Shown in pieces: positions 31,401 through 43,400 of a DNA stretch of 64,000 nt (positions are counted from its first letter, which is position 1; every line of letters begins with the position of its first letter). The stretch covers positions 2,728,001-2,792,000 of the forward strand of contig JAZBRI010000004.1 in NCBI GenBank assembly GCA_036874045.1. The letters run 5' to 3'. The translations under genes were made by a program, and so were the position numbers. The notes under the pieces were generated by a model, which saw only the letters and a list, made by a program, of their open reading frames with translations, did no database searches and was not told the origin of the DNA. The stretch is from Cymodocea nodosa (taxonomy: Eukaryota; Streptophyta; Magnoliopsida; Alismatales; Cymodoceaceae).

Positions 31401-34400
31401 GGGAGTGTTAAATCTATGTAAGAGTCATTAATACATAATAGAATCATTAGTATTAGGCAAATGTGTTATGGGATATCTATTTATGTTCTAGTGACTGTAA
31501 ACGTACTCATCATAAGAGCAAGAATAACAAAGAACATCAAGGATTCAAAAATTACAACTTGTTCCACAAAGAGGCTAATTAGCGATCATACAACTTATAA
31601 GATAATCAGATAAAAATAAATTTCTTTGGCAGATGGAACAGATTCACTATATGACAACATTTCATGTTAGATCGTTTGTACATTCAAGACTAACTTATTA
31701 ACATCTTAGCAATGTGCTTCACCTTTTTCTACTTAGAATAAACTGGTGACAAAAAATAATCTCACATAATATTAAGATGTATTTATATCAAAATCTGGAC
31801 AACAATAACAACAATCTGACCTATGATCTCACTACATGAAGTTGACCATATGAATCCTTTTCTACCATGTACTTATGTCAGAATGTGGTTATTCAAGTCA
31901 AATCAATTGATTGAATAGAAAGGTCCTATATATAACCACAAGTCATATCTTCACTTTTATCAATGTTGGACTCTTCTAGCATGTTGCCGCACCTTAGAAA
32001 TATCCATCTTTTTAGACTGTATAAGTTTGTACAATTGGGTCAATTGAACTTTACCATTTTAAGAAGAGAGCAATAAGTTTATTGATATCATCAAGGGCAT
32101 CATTGAAGAAAGGGAAGGATCCTGAATTTCTTCTCCAAAGTTCAAATCCTAAACCAAGTGGACTCCATCTACCTACCAAAACAAGCTCTTAAAATGACCA
32201 TAAAAATAACCCTCTTTAAAAAATAAAAATCACAAGGACTATCTTTCACAAGAAAATTGATGTTGGTTGTATTATCTTAGTTGTATATGTAAATGACATT
32301 TTACTTACAGAAAGTGATTTACAAACATTAAAAATACGAAGGTGTATCTAAACAAGCATTTTATCACAAAAAATATAGAGATACTTAGGTATTTCTTAAG
32401 AATTGAATTTACATATGCCAAAGATACATCTTACTTATCTCAAAGGATGTATATTTTAAATCTACTACAAGAAATAGGATTGACAAACTACGAACCAGAA
32501 AACACACCCAGTAGAATCTCCCATTCTGAGATGCTTTGTCAAAGCCATTAGATGATCCAAAAAGAGATAGGTGATTAATTGGAAAGTTGATCTACTTGAT
32601 TATTACCCGAACTAACATTGCTTAAATGGTAAATCTCCTACGCCAGTTTAAGTTCAAGTTATGCATTGCTTATAAATGAACCTAAAAATATCCATTGGTA
32701 GGGTGCAGTTTAAGTTCTAACATATCTGAAAAAGGCTCTTGGAAAAGGTTTAGTTTATAAATGACATGGTCATTTATAGGTAGAAAGTTACTCAAACTCA
32801 AGTTATACTGGTGGTGAAGGTGATAGAAGATCTACTTTTGATTTCTATACCTACATAAGAGAGAATCTAGTGACTTGACATCAGAAGAAACATAATATTG
32901 CTTTTAATCTAGTGTAGAAGTGGAATATTGTTCTATGACTTAAACAACTTACAAAATATTGTGGTTGAGATCCCTATTATTGAAACTTAGCTTTAGCATT
33001 GATTCTCCTATCATTATGTATTGTGATAATCAAGTGGTGATTTATATTGCTAATAACCCAATGTTTTATGAAAGAACAGTGACAAATTCTTTGCAAGAAT
33101 AAACTATGGAGGTTAGAATAGCAAGGGCAGCTTCTATCTCTATTCTACATCTCTAATCATGTTTGTAGAGGGAAGCACTAAATGAGGAAAATTATGGAGT
33201 TTATTAAGACATGGCAAACAAGGGGAATGAAGTCAAGCAAGAAGAAGAAAAGTCTAGCCATGAAAAGTATCAAGTGAAGGAATATTATGAAAACATCAAG
33301 GGAAAGGTTGCTATGTGTGTCTATTATGTGTTTTTATCTCTACTATGAAATATTGTTCTTTTACTCATGCTCACACTTACCCATCCTTAGGCTTATTACT
33401 TTAGAACCAGCACACTTGCAAACACTCCCAATGAAAAATGGATCCTTGGAATAGACACTCATTTTTCAAACCAGCACACATGCAAAATACTCCAATGAAA
33501 AATGGATCCTTGGAACAAACACCCATTTTTTAAATCAACATACATGCAAAACACCCCAATGAAAAGCAAATTCTAAATCAGGCACTCATTTTGTGCATTC
33601 ACAAAATCCATCTTTTGGACAATGAAAATGAATCATGGAACAAACCATCCGTTTTTCACTTGTGCAACACCCTAAATAGCTGTTGCAAAAATGGGCCACC
33701 AAAATCCTAATTTGAGCACCTATTTTGACCATCAAACTAGTTGTTATAAGGTTTGTGAACCAATCACTCTATATATATCCCTTTAGGTTCCACTTGAAAT
33801 CACTTTTGTAAACTTAAACACTTGTGTGCACGACCTTGAGAACCACTCTTTGAGAACCCATAGTGCCCAAATAGTTAAAGAAATATCAAGTTCATTCATA
33901 GAGGTTCATTTCCACATCTTGCATTGAGCAAAAGGGCACTACTCCAAGAAGGGTTGTAGGTGTTCTGTATTTAAGTTTCATTTGCAAGTTTCTCTATAAC
34001 AGTTTGTGTTAGTATAAGTGTTTTCACCTAAAAATACTTGAATTCTCCATGTGAGAAAGAAGGTTGGTTGAAGTGTTTGACTTGAAACACTAGTTGTAAT
34101 TAGTTGAAGTATTAGACCTGAAACACTTTTGGGTTGAGGTGTTGGACCTAATATACTTGTTGTTTTAGTTAATTGAAGTGTTTAACCTAAAATACTTGTA
34201 GGTTGAGGTGTTAGACCTGAAACACTTGTTGTTGCTATAATTGGAAGAAGTGTTTGACCTGAAATACTTGTGAGTTGAGGTGTTGGACCTAAAATATCTA
34301 TTATTATTGTAGTTGGTTTGAAGTGTTTGTACCTAAAAATACTTATTTGTAAAGGGTAAAGTGTTAGTTGAAAGTAACACTAAATTTTAGTGCTATAAGC

Positions 34401-37400
34401 TCAAGCAATTACTTGAGAATGAACGTAATCTTAATAATGAACTATCTAAAAAATTATCATATTCTTGTGGATTAATTTGATTGTACCATTATTCAATTAT
34501 TTGATCAACCATTCTTATACTTTAACAAATTCAAAGAATTTCAACTGATAAAATTTGTTTTTGTCTTGTTTACATATTCAAGCGATTTTTAGGAAACAAT
34601 TTTTAAAACACACAATTTACCTTCCTCCTTGTGATATCATCAATTCTAACATGAATGTGAGTATATTTAACAAATTCTACATCAAATTGAACATGTCTGA
34701 TATATATGCTACAACTTAAGGGAAAATATTAGTTATTAGATATATATAAATATACACCTTGTAATTACGTTATTGGATGTTTATTTATACGAGTACTCTA
34801 CCCAATACATATATGCTTGTACTTCTCTCTTTTGAATCTAATGCCATTTTTCCTATTCTAACACACTTCAACATCTATTTTTTCAAATTTCAACATGTAA
34901 TTTAAGTTATTCTTCATCGTTAAACTACATCTTGCTTATTTACCTAACATCTAAGATGGTTTTGATTAATTTTAGATATTTTTGTAATCTTCGACTTTCT
35001 ACAGATCATTTTCCTACTTTTTTCATAAATTACATTTTTTTAGGTATTTATAATTACAATATAATAGATTTAACATATGATAAGTTCAATTTAGGGGAGT
35101 TTGTGCTTACAAGAAATCTTGGGTAAAGAAACATTGGGAAAAGGTTTCTCAAGGTTTCTTGTATTTGTGCATTATGGAAACCTTGAGAAATCTTTTCCCA
35201 AGATTTTCCAAGATGTTCAAAATCATCTCCTGACCTTGCCAACCTCCCTAGGTCCAAAACAAAGAGAAACCTTCAGACATTACCACAATCCCAACCCTCC
35301 CTCTGCACGTATTGTCGGCCCGAATCCACACTCGCCTTCCTCCTTACATCAACTTCCCTCGCTCAATTATAGTTGCGGTAGCTCTTTCTCCACTTACTTC
35401 TCTTAGTGTGAGCAACACCGTGCGTCTCCTTCAATAGGTTCTAGACACACTGCAAGTGGAACTTGACCTTAGAGAGCATCTATGAAGGTGTGTCAATGAT
35501 TTACTGGCCATGATTTGTCGACCAACCAAAATGCAAATTTAATGACTTAGGCATGGAGGGTTGGGATCTCATTGCTGTGCGGCAATGGGTCGAAGAGAGG
35601 GAAGATGTCGAGGGCTATGAAAAGGCTAATGGTAAAGGACAAAGGGAAGAAGATGAGCGGGGCGGTGGAGTTGAAGGTGGAAGTCCATCGATGCATTGTC
35701 AATTCCAGTAGTGATGGTGGGGACAACGTCGACAGCAACACATCTCTGCACATATTTATAATATATTTATCTCCAAATTTAGGAGTCTATAATCATGTAT
35801 TATGTGTTATTTAAATATTTAAACCATTAAAAATGATCAAATGTAGTTAAGTTAGATCTAATAATATATTTTTTAATTTTGAATTTTTTGTGAAGCTTAT
35901 TTTCTTTTTTATAATAGCTAGACTAAATTGAAAATAAGAAATCAAAATATATTAATCTAAACGATTTGATGTGGTTTAACCTATATGCTTTTGATGAAAA
36001 AGTTGTTTCATATGTATATTTTGTATGGTTATTTTAAGTTAATACACCAAAAATTTTAAAAAATTCTTAATATATATTTTAATATTTTATAAAAGTAAAT
36101 TTAAAAATTTTTAAAAAATTTCTTAGCATTTCTTAGTATACACAAATATCTAAGTTTTCCTATTATTTCGTAGTATACATAAACAACATTTTATTTCCTA
36201 TCATTTCCCATCATTTTTTTTCATTTCCATCTCCCACTATTTCTTACATCTCCCGCTATTTTATTTTCTTATGAGAAATATGCACAAACAAGTCATTAAT
36301 GTTATTTAGGTTAGTAAACTGTATCTTATGTTTCTATACTTTCGTTTGGTTTTGTGTTTATTTTCGTGCATATGAACCATGCAATTGATTGTATGTAACA
36401 TGTTTATTAGTATAATTGTTTATAAATCTAATTGATTTTAAATCTTATTTTCTATATTTTTCATCTTATCTTGGAATTTCAAGTCAAAATTCAAGGCTTT
36501 CGCTTCAAAATTTGATATTTCATGACTTTGTACCATCTCCGTTGAAATCTCCACTAATACTCGATATGCCCCCTTTTTTCTGTAAAATTAATACTCAATA
36601 TGATACTAATATTGAATACCTTAGTAAACAGATGGAATATATCATTTCAGGGCTGGACTTCACCTCCTCTTTTGCCACAACTTCAGTACTCATCTCCTCC
36701 TTTTCATTCTACATTTGGTTATCTGCAACACAATTGACACCAATTCCTTGAATAGATGCAATTGTTCTCTTGTCATGTCGCCTATTATTCTTCTTAGGAA
36801 ATGGGAATTTCTTCCCCTTTCTTTGCAATGGTTGTGTCATTATATGGTAACAACTCAGACGTGGTCCTCCCTTTCATCATTCTCTTAGTGCTACACACCA
36901 GTTGTTTCTTCCGCCCTTTTTTGAACAGGAGTGGTTTCTTCTTCTACTAATTTTTTAGGAGAGTGCCCAGAACTAAAATACCATTGGAACACCATCCTCT
37001 TTCTTCACTGGGTTCTTCACCCTACCAATGTTTGTAACACACCTTCTTGGATAGTTGGGTTCAAACCTTCAAAGCTGGTTTTCAGACTTTGCTGGTCTCA
37101 CATTCATGGTCAAGTCCTCATTCTCACAACCATTTATGGATCTGCCATTCTTTTTGGACTGGGAAGATGTGTGAACATGGACCCATTAATTTGGATCTTT
37201 TTTTAGGATCTGATGCTATGTTGAAAGATGGATATCGATATCCAATGAAGAACATTTGATTGAGTAGAAAGGTCCGTCTTATACATAACCACAAGTTGCA
37301 ACCTCACTTTTATCAATATGAAACTATTGTGCCAATTTATTTGAAAGATAGATCATATCAACTTACGGTTCAAACTTTGGATGTCTGCCCAAGTAAGATT

Positions 37401-40400
37401 GAAAGTAAATATACCAGGTCCACTCTGAATCTGAGGAATAACAGATGTGAGGGCTCCAAAACGTGAAGTGGTAACTGTAGTTGTCTGCATGAGATTTATG
37501 GAACTCTGACATATAAGAACACCATCGAATGTAACTTGAATAGGACAGTCAATGAAGTCTGCACCATCATCAAAAGCTTGTTTGTAAGCCAAATCAGTAC
37601 AGTCGGGGTATACACCACTAGCCCCATTATGAGATAGAACCATTGGCTTGCCTAAATCAGAAAGCAAGATATAAAATATCACACAATACCTAGAAAGATA
37701 AATGAAAAATGGGGATCAAAAGAAAATATGTGAGTTTTATTCTCCATTTAAATTATATTACCTGTTCTAGTGATGCTATTTATGTGTGAAAAGCAGCCTG
37801 AAAATTTAAAAAGAAATTTTGTTAAACATATGACAAAGCAACAAGTCATAGAAACTGCCATGGGAATTAATGATTGATACAGTAAACACAAAAACCAAGC
37901 ATATGGCAAGTGAGAAGTGTTGAGGAGAAATAATCAAAATGGCATTAAGATTCAAAAATAGGGTTACACAAATATATATATATATATATATATAATGGGT
38001 GAGATATCCAATAGTCAATGGATATCTGATTACCTACTGACATAAATATCTAACACCCCTTTCAGACTAGAGCATATATATCAAGCATGCCTAGCTTGAT
38101 ACACAAATTTTTTAAAAACACTCACACCTAAACCTTTTGTAAAAATATCTACTAGTTGATCCAAGGATTAAGTGTATGAAGTGTCAATGGAGCTCTTCCA
38201 CACCATGTCTCTAACAAAGTGGTAGTCAACCTCTATATTCTTTGTTCTTTTATAGAAGATAGGATTGTTGACAATAAAGATGGCTATTTGATTATCACAG
38301 TGTATAACCATAGGAGAACTAACAACAAACCCAAACTCCTATAGAAGTAATCTAAGCCATAAAATTTTACATGTTGTCTAAGCCATAGAGTAATACTCAA
38401 CTTCTATACTAGATTTAGAGTTATACTCAACTTCTATACATGTTGTCTACTCTTTGCAATGCTACACAACTAGAGACTCATTTATGTACCTAGAAAATAA
38501 TGGAAAAGAACAAAAAGAAATATTCAAAAAATTATAAAAAGTAATGGAAGAGAAAATTATAGAAAGTCAATAAAAATATGAGTATTTCTTCACAATAAGA
38601 AACGTAACAGAAAACAATAAAGATTAACAGAATATGAATTTAATAAAATACAACTATTCAACACTCATGACAAGTTTATAGGTAAAATATGATTTTTACA
38701 ATAAAAGATGATAAAATATGATATTTATGATTTATGATGATAAAATATGATTTTTAATATAAAAGATGTTAAAATATGATTTTTATGATTTATGATAATA
38801 ACATATAATTTACAAGAAAATTAAAAGAAAACTTTTATTCAACATATGATGATGATGAGTCATTACTTTTTAACTTTTCATATTTCTCATGGATGGAGAG
38901 GAGATATGAAAAAAAAATCTTTTTTAGGAAAGTTGAAACAAAAAGTTTATTAAGTTTTCTTTTACTTTTTATTGCACACAAACATCTTATATATAATTTT
39001 AACTTTCTGTTACTTTCTTTTCCATCTTTTTCCGTCATGCACAAACTATCATTAAATTGTCTCCTATGTAAGTGTGGAAGCCAAAGGTGGATTTTTGGTC
39101 TCCTTTGTTATTTACATATCTAGATTCAAAGCAACTCTCCATACACATAAGGCATTTTCCTAAATTTTCTTGATATATGCTAGTACACAAATAACTCCTT
39201 ATTAATGGACTTCTCTAGACTCATGTATAAACTAACTCAATAGATTTAAACTATGTCAAGTTTAGCAAGAGTCAAGTATATTAGCTTTCCAATCAACCTT
39301 GTATATCTCTTTGCACCATCTAGTGACTTGGAAGATGCATCCCAAAATGGGGAGTTATGCTCAATGGAAGTATTCTTAAGTTTACATCTAGTCAACTTTA
39401 TCTCCACCAACAAAAACAATATCCTTAGGTTTACCATATTTTTTCTGAAACAAAAAAAAAAACTTTCCTTAGCATATGCAAATTCAATATCCAAAAAATA
39501 CTTTGGTTTTCACATATCTATTGAGACAAAGTATATTCTTTTATATTTACAATGGCTACCAAATCACTTCCTATAAATAAAATGTTATCTACATATATAG
39601 CAAGAATGACACATCCACTATCTATTTTCCTGTAAAATACTAAGTGATCAACTACACATCTACGAAGACAACTAGCACATACTACTCAATTGAATTTATC
39701 AAGCCATACCTTGAGACTTTATTTGATGTCATAAAGTAAGCAAACCTTAGTCTCCCCTTAAAAAATATATCCAAGAAGTTTTACTATAGATACCTATTTA
39801 GCAAGATTACCATAATGAAAAAAAACATTTTTGACATCTAACTAAAAAAGTAACCAAGATTGATTAGTTGCAATAGATAAGACAACTCGAATGGAGTTAA
39901 GGTAGGCCATAGGTGAAAAAGTTTCTACATAATCTATCCTATATGTTTGAGAGAAACTATGAACCATTAGATGCACCTTGTACCCATTAGGTTGTATTTT
40001 ATGGTATAAACCTATTTACAAGAGACAAAGTTGGCTCTATCAAGACAAGAGACTTGATGTCATGTGACCAAAGTGTTTCCATTTCCTTATTCTTGACTTC
40101 TTTCTAATGAGGTATCTATAATGTTTCTTGATAATTCTTGGGAATAAACTCCAACAATAGGGAAAGGGTAAATTTATGTAATAAGTTAGGCATTTTTGAT
40201 ATATATACTCCAGCTTAAAAGGGAGTGTTGATATTATGTCTTATGTTGGGTATATCCAACTTAAATGTATATTTAAGCATCTTTCTAAGAGTGTTAAAGA
40301 GTGAAATCAAGTTTTAGAAATGTGATTTGAGCACAATAGGCATTGAAAGCACTAGTGGTCTTTTCATACATCCTATTGGTGTGTTTTATATAAGATTTGG

Positions 40401-43400
40401 GAGCCTTGATGGGAAGTCTCAACAACTACAAACACCTTTTGTTTTTAGTGGATTGGCATGTCATTGATCAAATTATTATGTCATTGATCTAATAGTCAAA
40501 TGGATCGGTATATCATTGATAAAATTGATGTTAGACATAAAAGCCTCAACTTTTTGTAATGCAATCAGTATGCTAATTTGCAAATCAAATGTCATTTTTA
40601 GTCAAAAATATACTACAAGTCTATCCTAAAAAATGGTATGTTGAAGCCTATGATTGGTATGTCATTCTAGAACGAATGTCTAATTATGCTACAAGTATAG
40701 GTGTCAAATGGGTTAAGCCACCACGACCTGGCCCAACTCGTAATGGGCTAGCCTAGCCCAACTTGATTTTTTAAATTAGGTTGGGTTGTAATTTGTTCAA
40801 AAATCAGCCCATAGGCTAACTCTTGTGACCTGTAGGTCAACATTACAAACATAAAAAAACGTTCATTTAATGCTCATTTTTAAAATGAACATTGAGCGTT
40901 TGTTACAACGTTTGTAAAAATACGAATGTTGAAATAACGGTTAAAAAAAAGAAAAGAAGGGAAGGATAAGGGAGAGAGGAAAGAAAGAATTAATGGAAAA
41001 ATTTATAAATAAAAAAGAATATTAGAATTTTTTTCACAACTCATATTCATTCAATCTTCTCTCTTTCTTTCACAAAATACAATATTCATCTTTCAGACTT
41101 CAACTTTCAAATTTCTTCAACTCTCAAGTCAACTTCTATCTTATGTTTGTAAAAATGACACACAATTTCGATGACTTCATCTTCACTAACACTGTTGGTG
41201 ATGATTTTGCAACATTTGAGTAGGAACAATAATACTCTTAGGTTCAAACTATAGAAGGTAGAACATCGACTTCAAGTATTGTTACTAAATCAAAAAGAAA
41301 ATCAAATTTATGGTCAAAATTTATAATAAAGATGAAAAATCTAAGAAATAACATTATGGTGGAGAGGATCTATTGCAACATTTACTATGCAAAGCTTTAA
41401 AAAATATAAGTCATTTATCTAGACATTTAACTAGTTCATCTAAAAATCGTGAAAAAAATAAAATGATTCAAACATAAATTAATTTTAACATTGAAAGTAA
41501 TATAACACAATGATGTTATGATTCTAGGAATGATAGAGAATTACATACTAAATTTATTATTGTTTAAAATTTACCTATTAATTTTGATGATAGTCAATAT
41601 TTTCAAGATTATATTTTACAAACTTATTGTCCACAATTTAAAAGAATTTCTAGAAATACAATTAGACAAAATATTATTGAATTTTATAATAAACTTAGAA
41701 TAAAATTAATTAATATAATAGGTTCTATAAATACATCTATAGTATGTACATCTGAAATTTAGGAAGGTAGAACTAAAATAAGATATATTATTATTACTAC
41801 ATATTTTATTGATGATAATTGAGTTTTACAAAAAATATTAATAGAATTTAGAAGAATAAATCATCCATATAACGTTTAAAATATTTTTTCTACTATTATG
41901 AAAATTTTTGAATTTTATGGAATTAAAAAAAAAGTATGTAGTATTACATTTGATAATATAACTAATAATAAAGCAACTATTCTTATGTTTAAAAATAGAT
42001 TAAATTCACCAAATAGTTTTGATTTATTTCACCAAAAATGTATATGTATTATAATCTTATAATTCAAATAGTTGTTAAAGAAATAAACCTTTTGTAGAAA
42101 ATATTAGAACTGCATTAGCTTACATTTTAACTAGTGATAGACATCAATAAGAATTTAATCATGTATATGATTCATTTGATTTATCACATAAGACATTTAC
42201 AATAGATGTTCCTTATAGGTGGAATTCATTATATTTAATGTTAAATAATTGTTTAGCTTATAAAGAAACTATAAAATTTATTACAATAGTAGAATAGATG
42301 ATAGTACAACACCATTAGGCAAAAATGATTTTACAATAGTTAATTTTTTTATTAAATTTTTAAAACCATTTTATAATACAACAAAACATTTATGAGGAAT
42401 ATATTATTCTACATCTATTTATGCAATTCACCATTTATATAATATTATAAGAGTTTTTAATAATTATGGTAATTATCTATTTTTTACAACTATAATTTTA
42501 AAAATAAAAGAAATTTTTTAAAAATATTAGAATAAGATACCTCTATTATATACATTAAATATTTGTTTAGATCCTAAGACTAAAATAAAAATTGTTAAAA
42601 AATGTATAATTGCAATACAAAATTGTTTAAACGTAAAACTTAATATAACAATTGAAAATGTAGAAAAAATTTAAACATGTTTGATTTATATGTTACAAAA
42701 TATAGATTGCAACAAATACAAAATATACCTTATTTATCACAATTATCGTCATCATCGTTAGTTGATTTTAGTATATTTGTTGATGATTATAGTGATTTTA
42801 ACACAACAAATAGGCAAGAATTAATTAATTTTAATAATACTAATTATAACTATTTAATAAGAGATGATCTTAATTTACTAGATTTTGATGTAATAAATTA
42901 GTAAAAAACACAAAACACACATTTTCTATTTTATCATTAATGACTAAAGATTTACGAACAATTTCAGCTTCTTTTGTAGTATGTGAATAAATATTTAATA
43001 TTAGTGATAACATATTAGATGATAGAAGAATAATATTAAAAGATGATATTTTAAAAATATTAATGTGTGTTAAAGATTGGGAACTTACTTTGTGTTCGTG
43101 AATAATAACAATAAGATAACTTCACTAATGAATTTGTAAATTTAAATATTTAAATGTAATTATGTAACTTAATTGTAAAAATATTTGATGTAATTACAAA
43201 TACATTAAAAATATAAAATCCAAAGTTCCAAACATTAAAATAATTGTTGAATGTTAAATCATTGAACACTTGAACATTGCGTTTTTTTTTTAATATAAAA
43301 ACTTCGATCAAACCAAAGTTTTTAAAAAAATTTATATAATATAAATTATATAAATAGAACTTTGGTTGAACTAAAGTTCTGATCAAAGTTTTTGTTTTTT

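Larger units (their letters stand above)
33081..34652 (+). mobile_element. LTR-like insertion with internal repeat arrays
   Basis: This block breaks the Copia RNase H frame after ERT. Its right end (AATTTACCTTCCTCCTTGTG...CAATTCTAACA) has the form of the U5 end of long plant Copia LTRs, and a PBS is lacking. Its size (about 1.57 kb) fits a solo LTR of the family seen at 9923 and 40226. The left boundary and target duplication were not resolved. It contains two tandem arrays, annotated separately. Confidence 0.5.
32240..34863 (+). mobile_element. Copia RT-RNase H remnant with 137-bp 3' LTR, interrupted
   Basis: Translation shows ILVVYVNDILLTESDLQTLK, then LRYFLRIEFTYAKDTSYLSQ, then a RIGKL/LIGKLIYL step, a DNQVVIYIANNPMFYERT block (RNase H), where pol stops near 33080. 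It resumes at about 34669 (FNKFYIKLNMSDIYATT stop) followed by a purine tract and LTR 34727-34863 (ends TTCTAACA). The gap is filled by a foreign LTR-like insertion. Gag and integrase are absent. Confidence 0.75.

Noticed and set aside
36416..37259. Frames of 70-111 codons in GDPDL intron 6
   Set aside because: No domain, and codon use like surrounding intron.
41518..42901. Separate small genes in the hAT
   Set aside because: They are fragments of the broken transposase.
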